From: Actinomadura meyerae
GTDB lineage: Bacteria; Actinomycetota; Actinomycetes; Streptosporangiales; Streptosporangiaceae
Direction: 5' to 3'
DNA: 64,000 nucleotides
NCBI RefSeq assembly: GCF_900188445.1
Contig: NZ_FZOR01000012.1
Coordinates: forward strand, 62,001 to 126,000
Shown: positions 1 to 9,148 of the stretch, one piece after another
How positions within the stretch are numbered: the stretch's first letter is position 1
Layout: each line of letters starts with the position of its first letter
Position numbers and translations under genes: made by a program
The notes under the pieces: model-generated
Databases searched by the model: none
Seen by the model: the letters and a program-made list of their open reading frames with translations, nothing else
Told to the model about the DNA's origin: nothing

Positions 1-431
1 TTCGTCACCTTCGTGGTGAGGGCGAGCTTCATGACCGGTGCGTTCTGCTTCACCAGGCCGAACAGCTTGCGGTAGTCGCCGACGGCGCGGCCGGTGAGGA
101 CGTCGTTCGCCGCCCGTTCCGTGGCCGCCGGGTCGGTGTAGGTGTAGGTGAAGATCCGCGCGACCTTCGCCGAGACGTCGGCGACGACCTTTGTGGTCTG
201 GGTCTTGTCGACGAGTGCGCGGTTGGCGGCCGGTGACCGCTCGCTTCTCCTGTCGGCCCAGCTGTCGACGGCGAAGGCGGACAGGCACAGCGCCACCGCG
301 AGGGCCACCGGCCACCCCAGCCCGGCGGCCCGCTTGAGTCGGGAGACAAGCGGGCGCCGGGCGGTCTTCTTCTTGCGCTTCTTCCGCGAGGCCGGGTCGC
401 GGCGAGCGGGGCGCTCCTCGGTGATGCTCAT
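1..431 (-). CDS. Mce-associated membrane protein (partial, 3' end outside window)
   Basis: Last visible gene of the mce operon, reading out of the window, so its C-terminus is missing. The visible 143 residues start MSITEERPARRDP, have a basic stretch (KKRKKKTARR), then one hydrophobic segment near residues 38-54 and an extracytoplasmic part with a TYTDPAATERA motif. This is the layout of actinobacterial Mce-associated proteins: single-pass, with an SnoaL/NTF2-like outer domain. The ATG overlaps the TGA of the preceding gene as ATGA, so the two are probably translationally coupled. The family is thought to stabilise Mce complexes. Family assignment rests on operon position and topology. Confidence 0.75.
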   Translation of the reverse strand, partial: MSITEERPARRDPASRKKRKKKTARRPLVSRLKRAAGLGWPVALAVALCLSAFAVDSWADRRSERSPAANRALVDKTQTTKVVADVSAKVARIFTYTYTDPAATERAANDVLTGRAVGDYRKLFGLVKQNAPVMKLALTTKVT

Positions 432-985
432 GGCCCGCTCCCCCCGGGTGCCAGCGGTTTCAGCGAGCTGATCTTCCAGACACCGCCCACCCGCTGCATC
501 CCGACCTCGTAGCGCTTGCGCTGCTCGGTCCCCTGCGGGGCGCCGCCGGCGGGCTCGGTGAAGATCCGCACCGAGGCGAGGACGGTGGCCTCGCCCGCCG
601 ACCGGTCAAGCGCGGTGACAGCGAGCGCGGTGACCCGGCCGTGCGACGGGGTCTTCTGCTTGGCGAACTTCGCGCGCGCGTTGGGCATGTCGCGCTTCAG
701 GGCATCGGCGAACGGGCCGGTGGCGACGTCCATCCAGTGCGTCATGTCCAGGTCGGCCACCTTGGGGTCGATGCTGTTGACCAGCGCGAGGTCGCGGACG
801 GCGGTCCGCGTCACGTCGTCCCGCGCAGAGGCGAGGTCGTGGTCGGCGCCCCGGCCGGATTGGATCAGCGACCAGAACGACAGGCCGAGGAGGACGGTGG
901 CGGCGGCCACGAGGACGTAGCCGGCCGGACGGATCCACCGGATCAACCGGACGAATCCGCGCGGCACCGCCGCCGCCTCGGTCAT
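428..985 (-). CDS. Mce-associated membrane protein
   Basis: 185 residues: a short cytoplasmic N-terminus, one transmembrane helix around residues 21-42 (VLVAAATVLLGLSFWSLI), then an outer domain containing MTHWMDVATGPFADALK and a final VGGVWKISSLKPL strand. This is the usual size and topology of Mce-associated (Mas) proteins placed after mceF. It overlaps mceF by 4 bp (ATGA) upstream and the next Mas gene by 4 bp downstream. Probably an accessory part of the cell-envelope Mce lipid transporter. No catalytic residues are expected. Confidence 0.8.
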   Translation of the reverse strand: MTEAAAVPRGFVRLIRWIRPAGYVLVAAATVLLGLSFWSLIQSGRGADHDLASARDDVTRTAVRDLALVNSIDPKVADLDMTHWMDVATGPFADALKRDMPNARAKFAKQKTPSHGRVTALAVTALDRSAGEATVLASVRIFTEPAGGAPQGTEQRKRYEVGMQRVGGVWKISSLKPLAPGGSGP

Positions 986-2232
986 CGCGTGCCTCCGAGC
1001 CCGAGGAGCGTGGCGAGGTCACCGGACGTCGGCGGCCTCGCGCCGGCGGACAGCCCCAACGAGTCGATCAGACCGGTCGATCGCGTGCCGCTCAGCGTGC
1101 CCGGCTTGGCCGGTGCCGGGACGCCCTTGTGCGGCGCGTTGGCGGAGCCGCGCACGTTGATGCCGGTGCTCGGGCTCTCCGCGCAGTGGGCGTCGGTGTT
1201 GAACGGCGGCGCGGGCGACTCGTCATGCCCCTCGCGGTAGCGGGTCTTGCCGTAGCCGCGCGTGCAGGGCTGCGGGTTGAAGAACGTGGTCACCAGGCCC
1301 ATGCGGAGCAGACCGTCGTCGACGATGCTGGGGCCGATGCCCGCGACCTTCGGGAGGTTGTCGAGCATCTCCTCGATCGCGGCCTGGCGCGGAGAGCCGA
1401 TCCGGGCGGTGGTGAGCAGGTTCGCCAGCAGCACGCTGAGGCTCGGGTCCAGGTCGCGGAGCAGGGCCGACATCTCGTTCGCCGCTCCGGGCCCGGCCGC
1501 GATGAGCTTGCGCAGGTCGGTGTCGGAGTCGCGGAACTGGCGCGCGAGCAGCCGGGAGTCGGACGCGAACGACTTGAACGCCCCCGACATCTCGTTCTGC
1601 GTCTGCAACACCACCTGCCCGTTGTGGATCAGCGCGCGGGTGTCGGGGAACGCCGCGTCGGACGCCGAGACGAACCGGGCGCTGGTGTCGAGGAGCTGCT
1701 GGAGGTGCGGGCCCTGCCCGGCGAAGGCCAGCCCCAGCTCGTCGATGAGCGTCTTGGTGTCGTTCAGCGGCAGCGAGGCGGTGAAGTCGTTGACGCTCTT
1801 GAGCGTCTCGTTCACCGGTGCCGGCACGGTGGTGACGCTGCGCGGGATCGTGGCGCCCTGCGCGAGATAGGGCCCGGTGTCGGCGCGGGGCCGCAGGTCG
1901 ACGTACTGCTCGCCGACGGCGGAGCGGTTCGCCACGACCGCCTCAAGGCTGCGCGGGATGTCGGGTGAGGAGTTGTCGATGTGGAGTTCGGCGACGACGC
2001 CGTCCGAGGTCAGGTCGAGCTTGCCGACCTTGCCGACGCTGACGCCCCGGTACGAAACCGCCGACCCCTCGAAGAGGCCGCCGGTGCTGGGCAGGTCGAG
2101 CCGGACCGTGTAGTAGCCGCGCAGCCCGACGTAACGTCCGACATCGGCGTAGTTGACACCGATGTAGGCGATGACCAGCACCGCGAGGACGGCGAACACG
2201 GCGATCTTGATGCGGGTGACCGCGGTCAGCAT
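982..2232 (-). CDS. mceF: MCE family protein, MceF position
   Basis: 416 residues. An N-terminal anchor helix (about 10-27) is followed by an MlaD/MCE domain (about 35-115) with the typical GSAVSYRGVSVGKVGKL turn, then a long helical region (about 130-300) as in Mce needle subunits, and a low-complexity Pro/Gly/Ala C-terminus. Six different MCE subunits normally assemble into a heterohexameric lipid tunnel across the periplasm-like space. The letter F is given from operon order. Starts 1 base after the stop of mceE and overlaps the next gene by 4 bp. Confidence 0.87.
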   Translation of the reverse strand: MLTAVTRIKIAVFAVLAVLVIAYIGVNYADVGRYVGLRGYYTVRLDLPSTGGLFEGSAVSYRGVSVGKVGKLDLTSDGVVAELHIDNSSPDIPRSLEAVVANRSAVGEQYVDLRPRADTGPYLAQGATIPRSVTTVPAPVNETLKSVNDFTASLPLNDTKTLIDELGLAFAGQGPHLQQLLDTSARFVSASDAAFPDTRALIHNGQVVLQTQNEMSGAFKSFASDSRLLARQFRDSDTDLRKLIAAGPGAANEMSALLRDLDPSLSVLLANLLTTARIGSPRQAAIEEMLDNLPKVAGIGPSIVDDGLLRMGLVTTFFNPQPCTRGYGKTRYREGHDESPAPPFNTDAHCAESPSTGINVRGSANAPHKGVPAPAKPGTLSGTRSTGLIDSLGLSAGARPPTSGDLATLLGLGGTR

Positions 2233-2233
2233 G

Positions 2234-3532
2234 TCAGTTCCCCTCCCCGAGCGTCGGCAGCGGAAGGGCGGGCTCGCTGCTCGGTCCTTCGTTCCGGGGC
2301 GCCCGGCTCGGCGCGACCGGTTGCGGCGCCCGCGAGGCGGGAGCCTGGGTGGTGGGGGTGCCCGCGCCGGGGACCGCGGCCTTGGTGCCGGGCCGGGTTG
2401 CCGTGTCTGGGCAGGGCGCCGGTTGCGGACCGACCACCGTGGACGCTCCGGCGAGGGCGCGGGCCTGCGCCTCCTCCTGTGCCTTCGTCTTCGCGGCCGC
2501 CTCGTCCTCGATGCCGTCGAAGGGGCCCTCCTCCTTCACCGGTGGCACGACGCAGTCGAAGTCCTTCGCCGCGATGACGGTGGCGTAGGCGTTGAGGTAG
2601 TCGCCCTTGATGGCCTTGAGCGCCTCGTCGGTGAACGGATACGTCAGCAGGATCTCCAGCGACTTCGGCAGGTCGCGGCCGGAGTCGGCGAGCTTGCGGA
2701 GGATGACCGACAGCGCCCGCAGGTTCGCGGCCGTGTCGTCCTTGCTGGCGTTGATCGTCTTGACGGCGACGTCCGACAGCTTCTCCAGCCGGCGCAGCAT
2801 CTCCACGAGCCGGCCGCGCTGCTCCTCCAGCACCTTCAGGCCGGGCGACAGGTCGGTCAGCACGGTCGAGACCTGCCCGTTGCGGGACGCGACCGTGGAC
2901 GACAGCCGGTTCAGCCCGTCGAGCGCGTTCACGATCGACTGCCGGTTGCGGTTCAGCGTCGAGGTGAAGGTGTTGAGGTTCTCCAGCGCGGAGCGGACCT
3001 TGTCCTCGCGCCCGTTGAGCGCCTGGTTCAGCTCCCGGTTGATCGTGCGGATCTGCGGGAGCCCGCCGCCCGACAGCAGCAGCGACAGCGCGCCGAACAC
3101 CTCTTCGGTGTCGGCGTTGCGCGTCGTGCGCGACGCCGGGATCACGGCGCCGTCGGTGAGCCGCTGCGGGGACGGCGCCGTCGTGGGCGCCGCCAGCTTG
3201 ACGTACTTCTCCCCCAGCAGGCTCGACTGCTCCAGGTTCGCGGTGGCGTTCGAGGGCAGGTGCACGTCGCCGTTGATGATCAGCGTCACCTCGGCCTGCC
3301 ACGCGCCCTTCGGCAGCGACACCTTCTTCACCCGGCCGACCGGAACGTCGTTGACGCGGACGGCCGCCTGCGGGACGAGGTTCAGCACGTCCTCGAACTG
3401 CACCTTGACCGTGTACGGGTGGTCGCCGACGTCGGCGCCGCCGGGCAGCGGGACGTCCTCCAGCTGCACCGAGCAGCCCGCGGCCAGCACGGCGCCGGCG
3501 GTGAGGGCCGCGACGAGCTTGGGCACGCGCAT
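2234..3532 (-). CDS. mceE: MCE family lipoprotein, MceE position
   Basis: 432 residues from the start chosen here. The N-terminus is a lipoprotein signal peptide with lipobox LAAGC, cysteine at residue 20. The reading frame is open for 57 codons upstream, but that part is a shadow of the preceding gene, and the ATG at 3532 overlaps its TGA by one base. The MCE domain includes AAVRVNDVPVGRVKKV, followed by long helices and a Pro/Ala-rich C-terminus. In Mycobacterium MceE subunits are likewise the lipoproteins of the complex, which supports naming by position. Confidence 0.88.
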   Translation of the reverse strand: MRVPKLVAALTAGAVLAAGCSVQLEDVPLPGGADVGDHPYTVKVQFEDVLNLVPQAAVRVNDVPVGRVKKVSLPKGAWQAEVTLIINGDVHLPSNATANLEQSSLLGEKYVKLAAPTTAPSPQRLTDGAVIPASRTTRNADTEEVFGALSLLLSGGGLPQIRTINRELNQALNGREDKVRSALENLNTFTSTLNRNRQSIVNALDGLNRLSSTVASRNGQVSTVLTDLSPGLKVLEEQRGRLVEMLRRLEKLSDVAVKTINASKDDTAANLRALSVILRKLADSGRDLPKSLEILLTYPFTDEALKAIKGDYLNAYATVIAAKDFDCVVPPVKEEGPFDGIEDEAAAKTKAQEEAQARALAGASTVVGPQPAPCPDTATRPGTKAAVPGAGTPTTQAPASRAPQPVAPSRAPRNEGPSSEPALPLPTLGEGN

Positions 3533-4773
3533 CAGCGGTCCCCCTTCTTCCCGGTGGAGCCGGCGTAGATCTTGCCCGCGGGCGGCAGCGGCAGGGCCGG
3601 GAGTCCGGTCTGCTGGGTGGGCGCCACGGCGACCAGCCCGCCCTTGTTCAGCCGGTCGCACTGCTCGCGGAGCGTCGCGGTCGCGGACGCCGCCGCGGCG
3701 CACAGCGGCCGCTGGTCGGCGGCGACCGGGTCGACGCCCGGCTGGTCCAGGCTGCCGAACGCCTTGGTGATCTCCAGGAGGTTGCCGCGCGCCATCAGCG
3801 TGCGGGTCTTCGGGTCGTAGGCGTTCAGCGCGTTCTGCGTCACCAGCGGCGCGGTGTCGACGAGCTCGGCGAGGGACGCCCGCTCGTCCACCAGGACCTG
3901 GGTGACCTTGGCGAGCTTGCCGACGTTCGTCTTCAGCGCCGCCCGGTTGTCCTGGACGAACCCCTTCACCTCGGCGAGCGCCCGGGCGAGGGTGCGCAGC
4001 GCCGCGCCCAGTTCGTCGCGGTCGGCGGCGAGGAACCGGCTCACCTCGGCGAGCTGGTTCTCGGCCAGCCGGATCTGCCCGTCGTTGGCGCGGAGCATCT
4101 TGCTGAACTTGTTGAGGTTGGCGAGGGTGGCGTACAGGTCGCCGCTGTTGTCGGCGAGCGTCTGCGACGCCTTGCCGAGGTCGGAGATCATCGTGTTGAG
4201 CGCCTGGCCGTTGCCGCCGAGGTTGGCGGCGCCGACCCGGATGACGTCCGACAGGGCGCCCTGGGCGTTCAGCCCCTGCGGGCCGAGGTCGCCGGAGATC
4301 TTCCGGACGGCGGTGTAGAGCTGGTCGAGTTCCAGCGGCGTCGCGGTGTTGTTCACGTCGATCGAGGCGCCGTCGGCCATCTTCGGGCCGCCGCTGTAGG
4401 CCGGGTCGAGCTGGACGTACCGGTCGGACACCAGGTTCGGCGCGATGACGACGGCGCGGGCGGCGGCGGGGACGTCGATCTCGTCGTCCACCCGCATCTC
4501 GACCTTGACCTTGTCGCCGAGCGGTTCGATCGAGTCGATCGCCCCGACCTTCACGCCGAGGACGCGGACGTCGGAGCCCGGGTAGACGCCGATCGCGGTC
4601 GCGAAGTACGCGGTGATCTTGTGCGTGGGCCCGCCGCTCAGCAGCGGGACGAGCGCGATCGCGACCAGCAGCACGAACACCGCGATCAGCGCCTGCACCA
4701 CCCGTGTCCGGTGGTCGCGGATCGGTGAGCCGAGCTTCGGCAGCTTCACCGTGCGCGTCGTGGAGGACGCCAT
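3532..4773 (-). CDS. mceD: MCE family protein, MceD position
   Basis: 413 residues. The anchor helix lies at about 27-46 (VQALIAVFVLLVAIALVPLL). The MCE domain carries PGSDVRVLGVKVGAIDSI, followed by helical repeats rich in Leu, Asn and Asp (about 150-330). C-terminal cysteines sit in LCAAAASATATLREQCDRL. It lies one base after mceC and shares a base with the mceE start. Expected role: one subunit of the hexameric MCE tunnel that carries hydrophobic substrates to the YrbE permeases. Confidence 0.87.
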   Translation of the reverse strand: MASSTTRTVKLPKLGSPIRDHRTRVVQALIAVFVLLVAIALVPLLSGGPTHKITAYFATAIGVYPGSDVRVLGVKVGAIDSIEPLGDKVKVEMRVDDEIDVPAAARAVVIAPNLVSDRYVQLDPAYSGGPKMADGASIDVNNTATPLELDQLYTAVRKISGDLGPQGLNAQGALSDVIRVGAANLGGNGQALNTMISDLGKASQTLADNSGDLYATLANLNKFSKMLRANDGQIRLAENQLAEVSRFLAADRDELGAALRTLARALAEVKGFVQDNRAALKTNVGKLAKVTQVLVDERASLAELVDTAPLVTQNALNAYDPKTRTLMARGNLLEITKAFGSLDQPGVDPVAADQRPLCAAAASATATLREQCDRLNKGGLVAVAPTQQTGLPALPLPPAGKIYAGSTGKKGDR

Positions 4774-4774
4774 G

Positions 4775-5974
4775 TCACCGGCCTCCCGTCAGGTGCGGCG
4801 GCTTGCACTGGCCCTTGGGCGGCCGGTTGGTCCACCTGCCGTTCTCCAGGTACTCGTCGGGGACGGTGCCGCACAGGTAGCCGTCCACCCAGCGGCCGTT
4901 GCCGGTCGCGTTGCCGAGGACGCGGACGTAGGGCGCCGCGGTCTCCAGCACGCGCTCCAGGTTCTTCTGGTTGCGTTCGAGGGTGGTGGTGACCCGCTCC
5001 AGGGACGCCAGCGTCGGCCCGAGGGTGCGGCGGTTGTCGTTCACCAGGCCGACCAGCTCGTTCGAGAGGCGGTTGGTGCCGACGAGCAGCGCGTGGATGG
5101 CGTCGCGGCGCCGGCGCAGCTCACCGAGCAGCAGGTTGCCGTCCTTGAACAGCGTCTCGAACTGGGAGTTCTGCGCTGCGATCGTGCCCGACAGCTGCTT
5201 GGTCCCGGCGAGCAGCCGGGACAGCTCGGCGTCCCGCGATGCGATCGTGGTGGACAGCGACGACAGGCCGTGCAGCGCGACCCGGACGCTCGGCGGCGTG
5301 TCCTCGAACGTCGTGGAGATCGTCTCCAGGCTCTGCGCGAGCTTGGCGGTGTCGAGGTCCTGGAACGTCCGGCCGAGGTCCTGGAACGCCGTCGTGACGT
5401 CGTAGGGGGCCACGGTCCGGTCGAGCGGGATCGGCCGCTCCGGGTTCTGCTTCCGGTAGCCGAGCGGGTCGAGCTGGAGGTACTTCGACCCCAGCAGCGT
5501 CTTGATCATGATGGTGGCGCGGGTGGCGTTCCCGACCCAGGTGTCCTTGACCCGGAACGTCACCTCGACCTTGTCGCCCTTGAGCGAGACGTCGGTGACC
5601 TTCCCGACCTTCACCCCGGCGACGCGGACCTCCTGGCCCTCCTTCAGCCCGGCGGCCTCGGAGAAGTAGGCGCTGTAGGTCGTCCCGCCGCCGATGACCG
5701 GCAGCCGGTCGGCGCGGTAGGCGAGGGTGCCGAGGACGAGCAGGATCACGATGCCGACGACGGCGACCACGATCGGGTTGCGCTCGCGCAGCGGCTTCAG
5801 CCGCGGCCGGCCCTTCGCCGGGCGCGGCAGGGCGCGCGGCAGCGGCCGGGGCGGCGGCCCGCCCGCGGGCGGCCCACCGGCCGGGGGGCCGCCTGCGGGA
5901 GGACCGCCGGGAGGCGGCCCGCCCACCGGGGGGAGGGAGGGCGGACCGCCTGGCGGCGGGGTCGGGGGCGTCAT
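4775..5974 (-). CDS. mceC: MCE family protein with Pro/Gly repeat N-terminus, MceC position
   Basis: 399 residues. I start it at the ATG at 5974, whose ATGA overlaps the mceB stop and which has GAGGTG six bases upstream; a GTG three codons earlier is possible. The first 45 residues are Pro/Gly-rich with repeated GGPPAGGPP units and then a basic stretch, a cytoplasmic tail not usual in MCE proteins. Then come the anchor helix (about 66-85), an MCE domain with EGQEVRVAGVKVGKVTDV, helical needle region, and a cysteine-containing C-terminus (YLCGTVPDEYL, PKGQCKPP). Confidence 0.87.
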   Translation of the reverse strand: MTPPTPPPGGPPSLPPVGGPPPGGPPAGGPPAGGPPAGGPPPRPLPRALPRPAKGRPRLKPLRERNPIVVAVVGIVILLVLGTLAYRADRLPVIGGGTTYSAYFSEAAGLKEGQEVRVAGVKVGKVTDVSLKGDKVEVTFRVKDTWVGNATRATIMIKTLLGSKYLQLDPLGYRKQNPERPIPLDRTVAPYDVTTAFQDLGRTFQDLDTAKLAQSLETISTTFEDTPPSVRVALHGLSSLSTTIASRDAELSRLLAGTKQLSGTIAAQNSQFETLFKDGNLLLGELRRRRDAIHALLVGTNRLSNELVGLVNDNRRTLGPTLASLERVTTTLERNQKNLERVLETAAPYVRVLGNATGNGRWVDGYLCGTVPDEYLENGRWTNRPPKGQCKPPHLTGGR

Positions 5975-7035
5975 CCGCGGCACCTCGAGTCATCCTTCTT
6001 GATGGGGAGGCCGGTCGGCGGCGGCTGGTTCGACAGGTCGGAGCCCGCGTAGCTGACGCCGATCAACTTCACCTCGCACTGGTAGAAGTTCACCCACGAG
6101 CCGTAGGAGGCCAGGCGCCCGAAGGCCGCCATCTTCCCGGGCGAGCGCTGGAGGAAGCGCGTCAGCAGCGGCTCGTCGCGGTTGAGGTTGTCGCTGAGCC
6201 GGCCGAGCTGGACGATGTCGTCCTTCAGCGGGTCCCGCGTGACCTGGAGCAGCCCGGCGGTGGCGGTGGTCAGGTCGGCGATCGACCCGAGCGCCTCACC
6301 GATCGGCTTGCGGTCGGTGGCGAGGCCGGAGGTGAACCGGCGCAGCGTGGTGACCAGGTCGACGAGCTGCCGGTCCCGGCCGTTGATGGTGCGGACGACG
6401 CTGTCCAGGTTGGTGATGAGCTGGCCGATCACCTTGTCCTTGGCGGCCAGCGTGCTCGTGAGCTGCCCGACGGTGCGCAGCAGGCTCTCGACGGTCCCGC
6501 TCTCGCCCTGGAGCACCTTGACGATCGACTCCGACAGCTTGTTCGCCTCGCCGGGCGACAGCGCCTGCATCAGCGGCTGGAAGCCCTGGAACAGCTGCGT
6601 GAGGTTGAGCGTCCCGGCGGTGTGCTCGACGGGGATCGTCCCGCCGGGCTTCAGCGCCTGGCCGGGCGAGCCGGTGCCCTGGCCGAGCGCGATGTACCGC
6701 CCGCCGACCAGGTTCAGGTACTTCACGGCGGCGGTCGCCGACGCCGGGATCTGCCGGTCCCGGTCGACGGAGATCTTCACCCGGGCGAGCCGCCGGTCGC
6801 TGACCTTGATCTCCTCGACCTGGCCGACCTCGACGCCCGCGATCCGCACCCCGTGCCCCGGGTGCAGCCCGGCGACGTCGGTGAACTTGGCGTAGTAGGT
6901 GACGCGGTCGCCGCTGGTGGCGCCGGTGATGCTGGACGCCAGCAGCGCCGTCGCCAGCACCGTCACCACGATGAAGATCAGCGAGCTGACGAGCGGGAAG
7001 CCCATGCCCTTGATCCCCTGGCCGGTGAGCCTCAC
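5971..7035 (-). CDS. mceB: MCE family protein, MceB position
   Basis: 354 residues: N-terminal anchor helix at about 13-36, MCE domain with HPGHGVRIAGVEVGQVEEI, then helices containing LTSTLAAKDKVIGQLITNLD and INGRDRQLVDLVTTL, the spacing typical of Mce needle coiled coils, ending in a short Cys-containing tail (FYQCEVKLIGVSYAG). Translationally coupled to its neighbours: the ATG overlaps the mceA stop by 4 bp, and the TGA overlaps the mceC ATG. Function by family: tunnel subunit of a lipid/sterol importer. Confidence 0.88.
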   Translation of the reverse strand: MRLTGQGIKGMGFPLVSSLIFIVVTVLATALLASSITGATSGDRVTYYAKFTDVAGLHPGHGVRIAGVEVGQVEEIKVSDRRLARVKISVDRDRQIPASATAAVKYLNLVGGRYIALGQGTGSPGQALKPGGTIPVEHTAGTLNLTQLFQGFQPLMQALSPGEANKLSESIVKVLQGESGTVESLLRTVGQLTSTLAAKDKVIGQLITNLDSVVRTINGRDRQLVDLVTTLRRFTSGLATDRKPIGEALGSIADLTTATAGLLQVTRDPLKDDIVQLGRLSDNLNRDEPLLTRFLQRSPGKMAAFGRLASYGSWVNFYQCEVKLIGVSYAGSDLSNQPPPTGLPIKKDDSRCRG

Positions 7036-8309
7036 TTGACCGTCACCTCCGTGCCCCGGTAGATCGGCCCGACCAGCACGCTCGACCAGTCCGGCAGTTC
7101 CTCGGGGACCTCGTCCAGCGGCGGGCCGGCGAGCTCGTTGACCAGGTCGTTCTCCGACGCCGAGTTCGCCGGGCCGAGGCCGCTGCCGGCCGCACCCGCC
7201 TTGCCGGGGGCGCCGCCGGCGGGGAGCACCCGCACGCCGTTCCCGGTCGCCAGGTACGGGACGCTCGGGCAGTGCGGCCCGTTGCCGCCGTCGTAGCGCG
7301 GCGCGTCCTTGCCCGGCACGTAGCGGCCCTTGCTCTTGAGCGGCACCACCACGCCGTGCACGCCGTGCTTGTCGGTGCCCTTGCCGAGGACCTTGTTCAT
7401 CGTCGGGATGAAGTCGGCGAGGGTGCGGAACGTGCAGGGCGCGGCCGGGGCGTAGCGGCGCATCAGCTCCAGGCTCCCCCGGCTCTCGGTCGCCAGCGCG
7501 ATGATGTTGCCGGAGTTGGCGTCCAGGAAGTCCTGGAGGTCGGCCGACGACCCCGACACCGCGTCGTACAGGGTCGCGAGCGCGGTGCGCTGCTCGGCGA
7601 TCGTCCGGCTCGTCACCGTGAAGTCGGTGAGCGCCTGGAGCAGGTCGGGTGCCGCGTCCGAGGCGTGCTGGGTGAACTCCGCCAGCTCCTGGAGGTTGCG
7701 GGTGAGCGCCGGCACCTCCGGGTTCATCTTGGTCAGGAACGCGTCGAGCTGCTCGAAGTTGCGGCCGATCTGGTCGCCGCGCCCCTCCAGCGCCCGCGAC
7801 ATGGCGTTCAGCGTCGCCGACAGCTTCGCGGGCTGGAGCGTGTTGAGCAGGTCCATCGTGTGGTTCAGGACCTCCGACAGCTCCACCGCGTTCTTGCTGC
7901 GGTCCTCGGAGATGACGTCGCCGTCGGCGATCGGCCGGCCCGCCGACCCGGGCGGCGGGACGAGCGAGACGAACCGGGCGCCGAACACCGTCGTCGGCAG
8001 CAGCCGCGCCTGGACGTCCGCCGGGATCCGGTCCGTCATCCCCGGTTTCAGCGCCAGCTCCAGCTTCGCGCCCGCGCCGTCCGCCTTGATGGAGCGGACC
8101 TCGCCGACGACCACGCCGCGGACCTTCACGTCCGCCATCGGGTGCATCTCGTGCCCGGCCGTCGAGGTGCGCAGCGTCACCTTCGTCGCCTCGGTGAACT
8201 GCTTGTCGTAGATCGCGATCGACAGCCAGATCAGCAGCGCCGGGACGAGCAGGAACACCACCCCGGTGAGGCGCTGCCCGACCACGTGCCGGGTCGTTCG
8301 TCTCGCCAT
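7032..8309 (-). CDS. mceA: MCE family protein, MceA position
   Basis: 425 residues, first of the six MCE genes after the permeases. Anchor helix about 12-31, MCE domain with MADVKVRGVVVGEVRSI, then long helices such as LQELAEFTQHASDAAPDLLQ. The conserved FIPTMNKVLG and a cysteine-containing LAPCTF-like segment (APAAPCTFRTL) precede a Gly/Ala-rich tail that ends in LVGPIYRGTEVTVK, resembling the C-terminus of MceA proteins. Lies one base after yrbEB and overlaps mceB by 4 bp. Confidence 0.88.
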   Translation of the reverse strand: MARRTTRHVVGQRLTGVVFLLVPALLIWLSIAIYDKQFTEATKVTLRTSTAGHEMHPMADVKVRGVVVGEVRSIKADGAGAKLELALKPGMTDRIPADVQARLLPTTVFGARFVSLVPPPGSAGRPIADGDVISEDRSKNAVELSEVLNHTMDLLNTLQPAKLSATLNAMSRALEGRGDQIGRNFEQLDAFLTKMNPEVPALTRNLQELAEFTQHASDAAPDLLQALTDFTVTSRTIAEQRTALATLYDAVSGSSADLQDFLDANSGNIIALATESRGSLELMRRYAPAAPCTFRTLADFIPTMNKVLGKGTDKHGVHGVVVPLKSKGRYVPGKDAPRYDGGNGPHCPSVPYLATGNGVRVLPAGGAPGKAGAAGSGLGPANSASENDLVNELAGPPLDEVPEELPDWSSVLVGPIYRGTEVTVK

Positions 8310-8310
8310 G

Positions 8311-9147
8311 TCAGCCCGTCACCTTCACCGTCGTCGTGGCGCCCCAGATGGCGAGGCTGGCGAAGAAGTCCGTCACGCTGATCAGCACGATCGCGGTGCG
8401 GACCGCGCGGCCGACGGCGACGCCCACGCCGGCGGGGCCGCCGACCGCGCGGTAGCCGTAGTAGCAGTGCGCCAGCACCACCATCACGCTGAAGATCAGC
8501 ACTTTCGCGAACGAGAGCAGCACGTCCTCGGGCGCGAGGAAGAGGTTGAAGTAGTGGTCGTAGGTACCGGCCGACTGCCCGTTGAACCAGAGCGTCACCT
8601 GTCTGGACGCCAGGTACGAGCTGAGCAGCCCGATGCCGTACAGCGGGATGATCGCGACCGTGCCGGCGATGATCCGGGTCGTGACGAGGTAGGGCACCGA
8701 CTGGATGCCCATGCCCTCCAGCGCGTCGATCTCGTCGTTGATCCGCATCGCGCCGAGCTGCGCGGTGAACCCGGCGCCGACCGTGGCCGACAGCGCCAGG
8801 CCCGACACCAGCGGCGCGATCTCGCGGGTGTTGAAGTACGCCGACACGAACCCGGTGAACGCCGCCGACCCGATCTGGTCGAGCGCGGCGTACCCGGACA
8901 GGCCGACGACCACGCCGGTGAACACCGTCATGCCGATCATGACGCCGACGGTGCCGCCGATGACGGCGAGCGCTCCGCTGCCGAACGCGACCTCGCCGAG
9001 CAGCCGCAGCGACTCGCGCATGTAGCGGCGGATCGCGCGCGGCGTCCACAGCAGCGCCCGCACGTAGAAGCCGAGCTGGTCGCCGGGCTGGTCCAGCCAG
9101 GAGACCAGCTTCACCGGCTTGAGGCGGCGAGCCCCGGGAACCGCCAT
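8311..9147 (-). CDS. yrbEB: YrbE/MlaE-family ABC permease (second)
   Basis: 278 residues, all within the MlaE permease fold: an N-terminal amphipathic segment, five to six membrane helices and the conserved cytoplasmic loop INDEIDALEGMGIQSVPYLV that contacts the ATPase. Together with the neighbouring YrbE it should form the membrane channel that receives substrate from the MCE hexamer. One base separates it from the upstream permease and one from mceA. Confidence 0.92.
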   Translation of the reverse strand: MAVPGARRLKPVKLVSWLDQPGDQLGFYVRALLWTPRAIRRYMRESLRLLGEVAFGSGALAVIGGTVGVMIGMTVFTGVVVGLSGYAALDQIGSAAFTGFVSAYFNTREIAPLVSGLALSATVGAGFTAQLGAMRINDEIDALEGMGIQSVPYLVTTRIIAGTVAIIPLYGIGLLSSYLASRQVTLWFNGQSAGTYDHYFNLFLAPEDVLLSFAKVLIFSVMVVLAHCYYGYRAVGGPAGVGVAVGRAVRTAIVLISVTDFFASLAIWGATTTVKVTG

Positions 9148-9148
9148 G

